Source: Sphingobium arseniciresistens (lineage in GTDB: Bacteria > Pseudomonadota > Alphaproteobacteria > Sphingomonadales > Sphingomonadaceae). From it: a stretch of DNA of 64,000 bases. Position numbers and translations under genes: made by a program. Where the stretch lies: assembly GCA_029167225.1 (NCBI GenBank), contig JARFNK010000001.1, positions 124,001 through 188,000 of the forward strand, given 5' to 3'. Shown in pieces: positions 53,355 to 62,123 of this stretch (within the stretch, counting starts at the first letter, position 1; each line of letters starts with the position of its first letter). Under the pieces are notes generated by a model. That model searched no databases. It was not told where the DNA came from and saw only the letters and a program-made list of their open reading frames with translations.

Positions 53355-54430
53355 GCCGAGACTGCCGCGCGCCGTGCGACCATCGCCATCATCGCGTCGG
53401 GGGGAACGATCGCGCTCGCCAGCCCGGCGCGGGCAATGGAGCCCGGCATGCCCCACACGACGCTGCTGTCCTGATCCTGCACGATCACCCAGCCACCTTC
53501 GTCTACCATGCAGCGGGCGCCCTCGGTGCCGTCCCGCCCCATGCCGGTCAGCACGATCGCGCCAGCCCTGGGGCCGAAGCATTGCGCCATGGAGGCCAGC
53601 ATGGGGTCGACCGCAGGCAGGCTGCCGGAGGGCGGACGATCGTGGGAGAGCAACACCGACACGTCGCCCGAAAGCGAACGGCGGCAGGTGAGATTGGCTT
53701 CGCCCGGCGCGATGTAGATCCAGTCGCGGCGCAGGATTTCCCCCTGTTCGGCGATCTTGACCGGCAGGGTGGTCATCCGGCCGAGCTGAACCGCGAAGAA
53801 GGGCATGAAGCTGGGTGGCAGATGCTGGGTGAGCAGGATCGGGATGCCCGGCGGCTTGGTCATCGCCGAAAACAGCTGGCCAAGGGCGTGGATGCCCCCG
53901 GTCGAAGCGCCGATGCCGAGGCAGGCGATCTTTTCCTTCCCCTCGCTGGCGCGCAGCCTTGGCGTCTGCGGCACCTCAGGCGCCAGCCCCGTCCGCCCCA
54001 TGATGCGGGCGATTCGCTCCAGTAGCGCGCGGGAGAACTGGTCGCCAAAGCTGCCGCTGTTCGGCTTTTCCATGATGTCGCTGGCGCCGATGGCCAGCGC
54101 CTCGACCGCCGCCGCACTGCCCTCCTGGCAATTGCCGGACAGGATGATGACCTTTGCCCCCTGTCCTGCCGCCAGGATCGCGGGCAAGGCGGCCAGACCG
54201 CTTTCACCGGGCATTTCCACGTCCAGCAGGATCAGGTCGAACCGCTCGCGCGCGAGGGCGCCCAGCGCATGGGCCGCGCTCGACGTCTTCTGGGCGACTC
54301 CGAATGCCGGGTGCGAGAGGACGATGCGTTCCAGCACCGTGCGCGCGACCACGGAATCATCCACGATCAGCAGGCGCAGCGGCTCAGCCTTGCTGCTCGT
54401 CCAGGCACTGGCTGGTGTGATTGCGGACAT
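53351..54430 (-). CDS. cheB: Chemotaxis methylesterase CheB
   Basis: A 359-residue receiver-methylesterase. Receiver: LIVDDSVVART and phospho-acceptor D70 in LLDVEMPGESG. Catalytic domain: S176 in GIGASTGG, H203 in TQHLPPSFM and an Asp in LTGMGRDGTEGAR. It removes methyl groups from receptors when phosphorylated by CheA. Overlaps cheR by 4 bp; cheY is 78 bp upstream. Confidence 0.95.
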   Translation of the reverse strand: MSAITPASAWTSSKAEPLRLLIVDDSVVARTVLERIVLSHPAFGVAQKTSSAAHALGALARERFDLILLDVEMPGESGLAALPAILAAGQGAKVIILSGNCQEGSAAAVEALAIGASDIMEKPNSGSFGDQFSRALLERIARIMGRTGLAPEVPQTPRLRASEGKEKIACLGIGASTGGIHALGQLFSAMTKPPGIPILLTQHLPPSFMPFFAVQLGRMTTLPVKIAEQGEILRRDWIYIAPGEANLTCRRSLSGDVSVLLSHDRPPSGSLPAVDPMLASMAQCFGPRAGAIVLTGMGRDGTEGARCMVDEGGWVIVQDQDSSVVWGMPGSIARAGLASAIVPPDAMMAMVARRAAVSA

Positions 54431-54508
54431 CGGCTTGAAACTTTCGCTGCGTGCCGTGAAGCGGTTCCGGGGCGGGGATCGGGTGGCGTGTCTGCGGGCA
54501 AGCGCCCG

Positions 54509-54874
54509 TCAGATGACGCCCACGATCTGCAGCTTGCTTTCCAGCGTGTCGCGATCGAACGGCTTCATCACATATTCGTCGGCGCCGGCCTCGACCGCCG
54601 CCTTGATATGGCCGATGCCGTTCTCCGTGGTACAGAAAATCACCTTCGGGCGGGCCGACAGTTTCACGCGCGAGAGTTCCTGCAGGAATTCCATGCCGGT
54701 CATGACAGGCATGTTCCAGTCCAGCAGCACGACGTCGGGCACGTTGCTGACACATTGCGTGAGCGCGTCACGCCCGTCGCAGGCTTCCGTCACGGCAATA
54801 TCCAGGGATTCCAGGATATGCCGGGCGACCTTTCGGATCACCTTGGAATCATCGACCACCAGGCAGTTCTTCAT
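54509..54874 (-). CDS. cheY: Chemotaxis response regulator CheY
   Basis: A 121-residue single receiver. VVDDSKVIRKV gives the acidic pair, LLDWNMPVMTG the phospho-acceptor Asp, and VMKPFDRDTL the conserved Lys. Position between cheW and cheB makes it the flagellar-switch CheY of this pathway; no receptor or flagellar genes are in the window. Confidence 0.94.
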   Translation of the reverse strand: MKNCLVVDDSKVIRKVARHILESLDIAVTEACDGRDALTQCVSNVPDVVLLDWNMPVMTGMEFLQELSRVKLSARPKVIFCTTENGIGHIKAAVEAGADEYVMKPFDRDTLESKLQIVGVI

Positions 54875-54977
54875 GAAGGCAACCCTTTGTTTTTGGCTAT
54901 CTTGACTTCCCCCATCGCGACCCTAGCCAACAAAGTTGAGCGATTGGTAAATATGGATGGCGCGCGATCCACGGCCG

Positions 54978-55412
54978 TCATGCCGCCAGCGCGTGGGCGG
55001 GTTCGATGAAGCCAGCCAGCGATACCAGCAGGCTCAGCCCCTCCTCGCCCTCCACCAGCGCGCGGGCATGCGGCGCCCAGGCGGGGTCGAGCTGGCCGCG
55101 GAGCGACAGTTCGCCATCGGGCACGGCGCAAATATCGGTGACGGCATCAACCATCAGGCCATAGCTGTGCCCGGCGATGTCGGCGATGATCGCGAGCGAC
55201 CGCCCGCTGGCCGGCGTCGGCGTGCCATGCACCAGCGCCGCGATGTCGATGATCGTCAGCACCCGGCTGCGCAGGGCCGAAAGCCCGGCGATATGCACCG
55301 GCATGCCGGGCACGGGAGACACGTCGCCGAGCTTCACGACCGCCTCGACCTCTCCCGAGGCGACGGCGATCTGCGTGTCGGCGACGCGTGCGAACAGATA
55401 AAGCTGGCTCAT
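54978..55412 (-). CDS. cheW: Chemotaxis adaptor CheW
   Basis: A 144-residue SH3-like adaptor coupling receptors to CheA. Sequence LYLFARVADTQIAVASGEVE and LSALRSRVLTIIDIAALVHG match the family. It begins at the base where cheA ends (stop and start overlap by 4 bp). Confidence 0.92.
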   Translation of the reverse strand: MSQLYLFARVADTQIAVASGEVEAVVKLGDVSPVPGMPVHIAGLSALRSRVLTIIDIAALVHGTPTPASGRSLAIIADIAGHSYGLMVDAVTDICAVPDGELSLRGQLDPAWAPHARALVEGEEGLSLLVSLAGFIEPAHALAA

Positions 55413-57790
55413 CAGGCGGCCTCCCCCTGCTGTGCCGCCTCGATCGCGGCGATCAGGGCGTCACGGTCATAGCGATAGATGCTGCGGTCGGCCGTGCCCT
55501 GCGGACTGGGCGAAGGGCGAAGGCGCACGACGGGAAGATCGGTCGGCAGCGCGATGGCAGGAGCAAAGCCGGTGGAGACGATCACATCGTCATGGCGCAG
55601 CCCGGCATCGGCGCCGATGCCCAGCACCACGTCATGCCCGGCCTGCCGCAGCAGGGGCAGCAGGATCTCACGCGCCCAGATATCGTCGGCTTCCGCGATC
55701 ACGCAGCGCCGGGGCGCCGCCTCGACCACCGGCTCCGGCGGGACCGACCCGAACAGCGCGAAGGGATCGATCACCTCCACATGGTCGCCGTCCAGCACGG
55801 TCACGCCGCTGACATGGCCGCGCGACAAACGCATTTCCGGCACCAGCGGCATCTGCACGATATCCACGACTTCGGCGACCGGATAGCAAAGCTCCCGATC
55901 CCCATCGCGCAGCCGCAGCGCCGTCACGCTGCTGCGGGCGAACTGGAAATGGCCATTGATGACGGGAAGCAGCCGATCGTCGATCCGCACGAAGGCCCGC
56001 CCGCCCGAACAGCCGAAGCGCCCGGCGTCGATGTCCTCCACCCGTTCAATCAGCGACAGCTTGAGAAGCCTCTCCTCGCCGGATATTTCAGTGAAGCGCA
56101 GGGCCGCGACGGTTTCGACCGCCCGCGCTTCCGCGCCCGCGTCGATGACGGGGGCCGCATGGTCCTCCAGCACGGTCGAAAGGCCCGCGCGATTGCCGAT
56201 ACCCCCAGCATCGAGCAGCAGCATCGGCTGGCCATTGTCGGGCAAGGTCATGCCGGCATAGACGCCAGACGCCATGATGAGCGGCGAGGCCGGGCGGATC
56301 ACCAGTTCCTCGTGATTTTCCACAGCGGCGACGCCGATCGCGAACGGGCTGCCGGTCGAAGAACGCACGACCATGATCGTCCGCGGGCCGCCTTGCTCCA
56401 GCTTCGGCAGGCCCAGCACATCTTCCAGGTCAATCATCGAATGGCGGACGGAGCGGATCGTCGCGACGCAGGCACCGCCGACGCTCGCCATCGAGAGCAT
56501 CGCGTTGTTGTCATGCAAGATTTCTACCACAGCAGCGCGGGGAATGGCGAATTGCTGGCCGCCCGCCTTGATGATGAGGCCGGGGATGATCGTCAGCGTC
56601 AGCGGCACGCGCAAGGTGATGCGCAGGCCGCGGCCAGGGCTGTTCTCCAGCGAGATCACCCCGCCGATGCGCTCCACATTGGCGCGCACCACATCCATGC
56701 CGACACCCCGCCCCGACACGGCCGTCACCTGCTGCGCGGTGCTGAAGCCCGGCGCGAAGATGAGTTCCAGCTTCTGCTTCTCGCTCATTCGCGCGGCCGC
56801 TTCGGCGGTCAAGATGCCGACGCTGACCGCCTTGGCCACCAGTGCCGCCGGGTCGATCCCGCGCCCATCGTCGATCACCTCGATCACGATCTGGTTGCCG
56901 GACTGGCGGGCCGACACCCGCAGGCTGCCCGTCTCCGGCTTGCCTGCGGCACGCCGCGCTTCCGGCGCCTCGATGCCATGGTCGACGGCGTTGCGGACAA
57001 TATGGGTCAGCGGATCGACCGCCATCTCCACCATCTCGCGGTCCATTTCGACATCGCCGCCGTCCAGCGTCAGGTCGACTTTCTTGCCAAGGTCGCGGCA
57101 CAGGTCGCGGACCATGCGGGGGATCGCCGCGAACAGGCGGTCGACGCGCTGCATCCGCGTCTTGGAAATCGCGTCGCGCATGTCGGCGACGCAGGTGGAA
57201 AGCCGCTCGAACGCGCTTTCCAGTTCAGGGTCGGAGGAGCGGTCGCGCAGCTTGCGCGAGAGTTCGTTGCGCGCCAGCACCATGTCCGACACGCCGTTCA
57301 TCAGCTGGTCGATCAGGCTGAGCGGCAGGCGAATGGTGCGCGGCATCGCCCCGCCACCGCCTCGTCGGGCGACGCTGGAGGGGGCGTCGAGCGCAACTGC
57401 GCTGTCCTCTTCCACCACATCGTCCACCTGCTGCAGCGCGCCGATGAGCAGTTCGTCATCCTCGAATTGCAGCGCCGCGCCGGAGGAGACGGCTTCGGAA
57501 AGCTCGCCGATCCGGTCCATCACGGCAAGCACGCTGCTTACCGTCGCGCTGTCGGCCGTTCGCTTGCCCGCGCGCAATTCGGCCAGCACATCCTCGGCGG
57601 CGTGGCTGAGGCGTTCGAAGCGCGGCAGGTTGAGGAAGCCGCAGCTGCCCTTGACCGTGTGGAAGAACCGAAAGATCGCATCCAGCCGGTCACGGTCGGT
57701 CGGGTCAGCTTCCCAGGCGACGACTTCGCCGGCCAGGGCCTCAAGAGTCTCCTGAGTTTCAGAAATGAATTCCGCTAGAAGATCGTCCAT
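55412..57790 (-). CDS. cheA: Chemotaxis histidine kinase CheA, with two CheW-like domains and degenerate receiver
   Basis: A 792-residue kinase. HPt domain with phospho-acceptor H44 in FRFFHTVKGSCGFL; dimerisation domain (RTIRLPLSLIDQLMNGVSDM); HATPase with HIVRNAVDHGIE (N box) and GRGVGMDVVRANVERIGG. Two CheW-like regions follow, about residues 490-620 and 625-720. The last ~100 residues (RRCVIAEADDIWAREILLPL ... DDVIVSTGF) look receiver-like but the usual phospho-acceptor motif is not apparent. No P2 domain is obvious. The start at 57790 (MDDLLAEFIS) is used; 57799 and 57823 are alternatives. First gene of the che operon, downstream of a CtrA box. Confidence 0.93.
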   Translation of the reverse strand: MDDLLAEFISETQETLEALAGEVVAWEADPTDRDRLDAIFRFFHTVKGSCGFLNLPRFERLSHAAEDVLAELRAGKRTADSATVSSVLAVMDRIGELSEAVSSGAALQFEDDELLIGALQQVDDVVEEDSAVALDAPSSVARRGGGGAMPRTIRLPLSLIDQLMNGVSDMVLARNELSRKLRDRSSDPELESAFERLSTCVADMRDAISKTRMQRVDRLFAAIPRMVRDLCRDLGKKVDLTLDGGDVEMDREMVEMAVDPLTHIVRNAVDHGIEAPEARRAAGKPETGSLRVSARQSGNQIVIEVIDDGRGIDPAALVAKAVSVGILTAEAAARMSEKQKLELIFAPGFSTAQQVTAVSGRGVGMDVVRANVERIGGVISLENSPGRGLRITLRVPLTLTIIPGLIIKAGGQQFAIPRAAVVEILHDNNAMLSMASVGGACVATIRSVRHSMIDLEDVLGLPKLEQGGPRTIMVVRSSTGSPFAIGVAAVENHEELVIRPASPLIMASGVYAGMTLPDNGQPMLLLDAGGIGNRAGLSTVLEDHAAPVIDAGAEARAVETVAALRFTEISGEERLLKLSLIERVEDIDAGRFGCSGGRAFVRIDDRLLPVINGHFQFARSSVTALRLRDGDRELCYPVAEVVDIVQMPLVPEMRLSRGHVSGVTVLDGDHVEVIDPFALFGSVPPEPVVEAAPRRCVIAEADDIWAREILLPLLRQAGHDVVLGIGADAGLRHDDVIVSTGFAPAIALPTDLPVVRLRPSPSPQGTADRSIYRYDRDALIAAIEAAQQGEAA

Positions 57791-57838
57791 CTGCCCCATC
57801 CGCTGCATGCGCGCGGCGGACATCTTTGGCGGTCCACG

Positions 57839-57854
57839 GTTAAATCGGCGTTAA
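57839..57854 (-). promoter_or_regulatory. Predicted CtrA binding site upstream of cheA
   Basis: On the minus strand the sequence reads TTAA-CGCCGAT-TTAAC, an exact match to the full CtrA consensus TTAA-N7-TTAAC, 49 bp before the cheA start in the 85-bp gap after chpT. It is also embedded in an inverted repeat, ATCGGCGTT/AACGCCGAT. CtrA controls motility and chemotaxis genes in alphaproteobacteria. Confidence 0.65.
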
Positions 57855-57875
57855 ACGCCGATCCGGGGCGAGCGA

Positions 57876-58532
57876 TTAGATGGAGATGCTGGCACCGAAC
57901 AGCAGCATCGGCTCGCCCGGCGGCGAAAGCATCACCTCTCCGCCTGCGCCGGCGATCAGCTCATGGGTCATCCATGCAGCCGCCGTGCGTGCCGAGAGCC
58001 CGTCGGCCCCCAGCGTTCCTGCGAGGGCGGCGCGCAGTTCCGGATCGAGCACCAACTTGGGGCCTTCGCTGCGCACGACGATCTCCACGATATTGCCCCG
58101 GCATTCCGCGCCGATATCCAGCTGGCCGCCGCGCACCAGCGCGTCGCCGGCGATCAAGGCAAGGTTGAGCAGGATCTTGGCGGCGCGCTTGGGCAACTGG
58201 TCGTCGGCCACCAGCCAACCAAGCTTCACCCGGCCGGTGGCGGAAAACATGCCCTCGATCGCCAGCCGCACCTCATGCGCGGGCACCGCGTCGCCATAGC
58301 CGCCGGCAGACCCGAAGGCGAGGCGGAAGAATTTGAGTTTGTTGGCGGATGTCCGCGCGCTGTCCGTCAACAGGTCGACGCAGCGCTGCCGCATTTCCGG
58401 GTCGGTCTCGTCGGCCATCAGTTCCAGGCCGTTGTTGAGCGCGCCCACGGGGCTGAGCAAATCGTGGCACAGGCGTGAACAGAGAAGCGCGGCAAAATCA
58501 ATGCTGCCGGTGTCGTCGAGGGAAGCGGTCAT
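57876..58532 (-). CDS. chpT: Histidine phosphotransferase ChpT
   Basis: A 218-residue protein resembling a histidine-kinase dimerisation domain with degenerate ATPase. H23 in LCSRLCHDLLSPVGALNNGL is the phosphorylation site; the C-terminal region keeps a kinase-like fold (GDALVRGGQLDIGAEC; LSARTAAAWMTHELIAGAGG) without ATP-binding motifs. In Caulobacter ChpT relays phosphate from CckA to CtrA and CpdR. The start at 58532 is chosen; the frame upstream to 58871 runs through the neighbouring gene. Directly upstream of cheA, so transcription may continue into the che genes. Confidence 0.87.
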   Translation of the reverse strand: MTASLDDTGSIDFAALLCSRLCHDLLSPVGALNNGLELMADETDPEMRQRCVDLLTDSARTSANKLKFFRLAFGSAGGYGDAVPAHEVRLAIEGMFSATGRVKLGWLVADDQLPKRAAKILLNLALIAGDALVRGGQLDIGAECRGNIVEIVVRSEGPKLVLDPELRAALAGTLGADGLSARTAAAWMTHELIAGAGGEVMLSPPGEPMLLFGASISI

Positions 58533-58662
58533 GAGGGCTTGGCTGCCTGTTGTTGTCGGATCCGGCCAGAAATGGCGTCGCGGCCGTTTCCTTGCTATTG
58601 CCCCCATGCCCTGCGCGATGCAACCCATTGCACGCCCATGCCGCCACGGCTCGTCGGCCTGT

Positions 58663-59061
58663 TCACTCGGGGCATAGCGTGACCTCGGTGAAGCGCCCCC
58701 ACTTCCCCCCGTCGCCCGCCCGCCACAGCCGCGCGACGCCGCCGCCCATGATGAGCCACAGGGCGTCATCGTCTCGCGCCGCCCTGGCATCCGTGGCGGA
58801 GGGTTCGGGGTCGCCCGAAGGATGCGAATGATAATGCCCCAAAATGGAGGGACCACCTGATCGCGCTGCACGATGCGCCATGATCAGCACCGCCGGATCG
58901 ACCTCGAAATGCGTGCGCGGGTCGGGCGCGACATTGGCCGAGACGATATGGTGCTCGATCCGATCCGCCGTTCCCGTCAGCAATCCGCAGATTTCCTCAT
59001 CCGTTGCCGCCGCCAGCATTGTCAATTCGGCCAGCAACGACCTTGAAATCCGCACCATCAT
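58663..59061 (-). CDS. Mov34/MPN/PAD-1 (JAMM) family peptidase-like protein
   Basis: A 132-residue JAB domain. The JAMM metalloprotease motif is intact: E23 (DEEICGLL), then H78, H80, S88 and D91 in HYHSHPSGDPEPSATD. Bacterial stand-alone JAB proteins are predicted zinc peptidases, often in small-protein or sulfur-carrier processing. It sits between chpT and the divergent rluD and its partner is unknown. Confidence 0.85.
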   Translation of the reverse strand: MMVRISRSLLAELTMLAAATDEEICGLLTGTADRIEHHIVSANVAPDPRTHFEVDPAVLIMAHRAARSGGPSILGHYHSHPSGDPEPSATDARAARDDDALWLIMGGGVARLWRAGDGGKWGRFTEVTLCPE

Positions 59062-59077
59062 TCCTACATGCTAGGCA

Positions 59078-60034
59078 ATGGTTCCGGGGGTTTCCAGCAT
59101 TGATGCGCGGATCGACGCCGCATTGACCGGCATGCGGCTGGACCGCGCGCTGGCAACCATGCTGCCTGACCTGTCGCGCGAACGGCTGAAGGCCCTCATT
59201 CTCGATCGCCAGGTCACCCGCGATGGCGGGGTTCCGGTCACGGACCCGGCCTATAAGGTCGCGGCGGGACAGGATTATGCCATCGTCCTGCCGCCCCCGG
59301 TGGAAGCCGAGGCGCAGCCGCAGGACATTCCGCTGACGATCCTGTTCGAGGACGACTATCTGATCGTGGTGGACAAGCCCGCCGGCATGGTCGTGCATCC
59401 GGCCGCCGGCAATGCCGACGGCACGCTGGTCAACGCCCTGCTCCACCATTGCGCCGGGCGGCTTTCGGGCATTGGCGGGGTCGCGCGGCCGGGCATCGTA
59501 CACCGGATCGACAAGGACACGTCCGGGCTGCTGGTTGTCGCCAAGACGGACAAGGCACATGAGGGGCTGGCCCGCCAGTTCAAGGACCACAGCATCCAGC
59601 GGCGCTATGCCGCGATCGTCTTTGGCCACCCCCGCCCGGCGAGCGGCACCATCGACACATGGATCGGGCGATCCGACAGCGACCGCAAGAAAATGGCCGT
59701 CCAGCGCGAGGGACGCGGCAAGCATGCGGTAACGCACTATAATGTAACCCATCGGCTGCGGGAGTCGGCGATGGTGGAATGCCGGCTGGAAACCGGGCGC
59801 ACCCATCAGGTTCGCGTGCATATGGCGCATATTGGCCACCCCTTGATCGGTGACCCGGTTTACGGTAGAACGCAGAAAGGTTTCAAATCAATACTGGAAA
59901 CTCTGGGTTTCAAACGTCAGGCTTTGCACGCACGTACCCTGGGGTTTATGCATCCGGTGCATGACGAAAGTTTAACGTTCGAGAGCCCGATTCCTGCGGA
60001 CATGCAGGAACTGTTCAGTCATCTCAACGTATAA
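59078..60034 (+). CDS. rluD: 23S rRNA pseudouridine synthase RluD
   Basis: A 318-residue enzyme with an N-terminal S4 RNA-binding domain (MRLDRALATMLPDLSRERLK) and the synthase domain. The catalytic Asp is D145 in HRIDKDTSGLLVVAK; RTHQVRVHMAHIGHPLIGD and HARTLGFMHP follow. RluD modifies helix 69 of 23S rRNA. The adjacent rpoH starts 76 bp downstream, a common alphaproteobacterial arrangement. Confidence 0.93.
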   Translation: MVPGVSSIDARIDAALTGMRLDRALATMLPDLSRERLKALILDRQVTRDGGVPVTDPAYKVAAGQDYAIVLPPPVEAEAQPQDIPLTILFEDDYLIVVDKPAGMVVHPAAGNADGTLVNALLHHCAGRLSGIGGVARPGIVHRIDKDTSGLLVVAKTDKAHEGLARQFKDHSIQRRYAAIVFGHPRPASGTIDTWIGRSDSDRKKMAVQREGRGKHAVTHYNVTHRLRESAMVECRLETGRTHQVRVHMAHIGHPLIGDPVYGRTQKGFKSILETLGFKRQALHARTLGFMHPVHDESLTFESPIPADMQELFSHLNV

Positions 60035-60110
60035 GAGATTAAGTTTTCCGCAGCCTGTAAGGATGCCGCTTCTGGGTCCGGCTGCGCACGAAAAGGGAAG
60101 GAATTGAGAC

Positions 60111-61013
60111 ATGGCCAATAAGAGCAATGTCCCCGCAACGATACCGGCGCTGGGCGGAGACGCCAGCCTGAACCGTTATCTGGCGGAGATCCGCAAGTTT
60201 CCCATCCTCACGCCCGAGCAGGAATATATGCTCGCCAAGCGCTATGCCGAGCATGAGGACACGGAGGCTGCGGCGCAGCTCGTGACCTCTCACCTGCGTC
60301 TCGTGGCGAAGATCGCCATGGGCTATCGCGGCTATGGACTGCCGGTCAGCGAACTCATCAGCGAAGGCAATATCGGCCTGATGCAGGGCGTGAAGAAGTT
60401 CGAACCCGACAGGGGTTTCCGCCTGGCGACCTACGCCATGTGGTGGATCCGCGCGTCGATGCAGGAATTCATCCTGCGCTCGTGGAGCCTCGTCAAGATG
60501 GGCACCACCGCCGCGCAGAAGAAGCTGTTCTTCAATCTGCGCCGGATGAAGAACAGCATCGAAGCGTTCGAGGACGGCGATCTGAAGCCGGAGGATGTCG
60601 AGAAGATCGCCACCCATCTGGGCGTGACGCATGACGAAGTCATCAACATGAACCGCCGCATGGCGATGGGCGGCGACACGTCGCTCAACGTTCCCTTGCG
60701 CGAGGATGGCGAAGGCCAGTGGCAGGATTGGCTGGCCGACACCGATCCGCTGCAGGACGAGCGCGTCGCCGAGGCCCAGGAGCATGATCTGCGACACGGC
60801 ATGCTTGTGGAAGCGATGGAAGACCTGAACGACCGCGAGAAGACCATCCTGGCCGAGCGCCGCCTGGCCGAAGAGCCCAAGACGCTGGAAGAGCTGTCGC
60901 AGGTCTATGGCGTGTCGCGCGAGCGCGTCCGCCAGATCGAGGTGCGCGCGTTCGAGAAGCTGCAGAAGGCGATGATGCGTATCGCCGGATCGAAGCGCCT
61001 CGCGGCGATCTGA
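60111..61013 (+). CDS. rpoH: Heat-shock sigma factor RpoH (sigma-32)
   Basis: A 300-residue sigma-70 family factor. Region 1.2 (NRYLAEIRKFPILTPEQEYM), region 2 (LVAKIAMGYRGYGLPVSELI, FRLATYAMWWIRASMQEFI), the RpoH box (TAAQKKLFFNLRRMK) and region 4.2 with its helix-turn-helix (TLEELSQVYGVSRERVRQIE) are all present. It directs transcription of chaperone and protease genes. GGGAAGGAA precedes the start. A strong terminator follows. Confidence 0.97.
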   Translation: MANKSNVPATIPALGGDASLNRYLAEIRKFPILTPEQEYMLAKRYAEHEDTEAAAQLVTSHLRLVAKIAMGYRGYGLPVSELISEGNIGLMQGVKKFEPDRGFRLATYAMWWIRASMQEFILRSWSLVKMGTTAAQKKLFFNLRRMKNSIEAFEDGDLKPEDVEKIATHLGVTHDEVINMNRRMAMGGDTSLNVPLREDGEGQWQDWLADTDPLQDERVAEAQEHDLRHGMLVEAMEDLNDREKTILAERRLAEEPKTLEELSQVYGVSRERVRQIEVRAFEKLQKAMMRIAGSKRLAAI

Positions 61014-61045
61014 CGGGCTTCGGCCCAGCTTTCAGGACAAGAACG

Positions 61046-61073
61046 AAAGGCCCGGATCACTCCGGGCCTTTTT
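61046..61073 (+). terminator. Terminator of rpoH
   Basis: AAAGGCCCGGA and TCCGGGCCTTT form an 11-bp perfect stem around the loop TCAC, followed by a T-rich tract (TTTTTG). Confidence 0.9.
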
Positions 61074-61182
61074 GTTTGCCTGCGTCGCGGATAGCCCCCG
61101 CCTCCCATTTGGGGAGGTTGCGCCCCGTAGCACGCAGCTTTGCCCACAAGGCGCGCGCCTCGCGCGCCGGTGAGCGGGCGGA

Positions 61183-61827
61183 TCAGGCTGTCGATACCGC
61201 CTCTTCCAGTTCCGGGACCAGGCCATCGACATCCAGCGCCATGCGCGCGGCCGACAGGATTTCCTCGGCAAAGGCCAGGTCGTTCACGCCGCGCGCGAGC
61301 ACTAGCGCGCCAACCATCTGCGCCATGGTGGCAAGTGCGCGTTGCCGCGCCTCTTCCCCGCGCTTGGCGTCCACCACCCGTTCCATCACCGGCAGGATCG
61401 CCTTGAACCCATCGGTGAACGCAGCCGACACGGCACCGCCCACGCGCATGGAATCCCCGTTCAGCGCGGCAAGCGTGCAGCCCAGTGCCGGATTTTCCCG
61501 GTGCCAGTGTGACAGATATTCGCGGATCATCGCGCGCCGGGCAGGCTCATGCCATCCCTCCCCGGCATCGCCGCCATGCCGCGCCTCATGCTCGCGCTGG
61601 ATGCCTTCCCACTGCGCCTTGTTCTGCGTCAGCGCTCTTGCGCAGGACTCCCCGGCGAGCGCCTCCTTCGAAGAGAATTGCCCGTAGAAACCGCCATGGG
61701 TCAGCCCGCTTTCCCGCATGACATCGGCAATGCCCACGCCCGCAACGCCATATTTGCGGAACATGCCCGCAGCCGTGTTCACCACCGTCTCGCGATTGCG
61801 CTGCGCCTGGGCGCGCGTGACTTTCAT
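61183..61827 (-). CDS. TetR/AcrR family transcriptional regulator
   Basis: A 214-residue regulator with an N-terminal TetR HTH (RETVVNTAAGMFRKYGVAGV, GIADVMRESGLTHGGFYGQF). The second part matches TetR regulators of the YxaF/AcrR-like 'GGFYGQFSSKEAL' group. No divergent target gene is immediately adjacent on the plus strand (mtgA is 297 bp away), so its target is unknown. Confidence 0.87.
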   Translation of the reverse strand: MKVTRAQAQRNRETVVNTAAGMFRKYGVAGVGIADVMRESGLTHGGFYGQFSSKEALAGESCARALTQNKAQWEGIQREHEARHGGDAGEGWHEPARRAMIREYLSHWHRENPALGCTLAALNGDSMRVGGAVSAAFTDGFKAILPVMERVVDAKRGEEARQRALATMAQMVGALVLARGVNDLAFAEEILSAARMALDVDGLVPELEEAVSTA

Positions 61828-62123
61828 TATCGTTTCTCCGGGGAAAAGACCTGACTGGCCTTAAGATGTTAAACATAATGTAACGAAAATCGTGCCCACC
61901 ACGTTTACGATAAAGATCCGAAATGGATATTTTCTTTGTGATCCAATGTCTTGGCTCGACTTCTTTCGCATCGCAACATCCATTTTGCGAAGTTTTTGCC
62001 GCCCGCCTCTGCCGCTCGTCGAGCTTGGCAGGAGGGCGCTTGGATGCGTGTGTCCAGCCTCCTTGTCTCGCGATCGATTTTTAGGAAGAGGCCGCGCGAA
62101 ATCGGTTTTCACAGCGCCACGGA
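61828..62123. other. AT-rich divergent intergenic region
   Basis: This ~300-bp gap between tetR (minus) and mtgA (plus) is clearly more A/T-rich than the rest, especially 61861-62000. A short palindrome ACATAATGT lies near the tetR start and could be an operator half. No gene is supported on either strand. Confidence 0.5.

Noticed and set aside
55388-57778. 796-codon open frame on the plus strand opposite cheA
   Set aside because: A GC-rich antisense shadow: its His/Arg/Asp-rich composition has no family resemblance, and the cheA domains on the other strand are unambiguous.
61861-61885. Palindrome ACATAATGT as a definite TetR operator
   Set aside because: Only 9 bp long and in an A/T-rich region where such matches are frequent; kept only as a remark.
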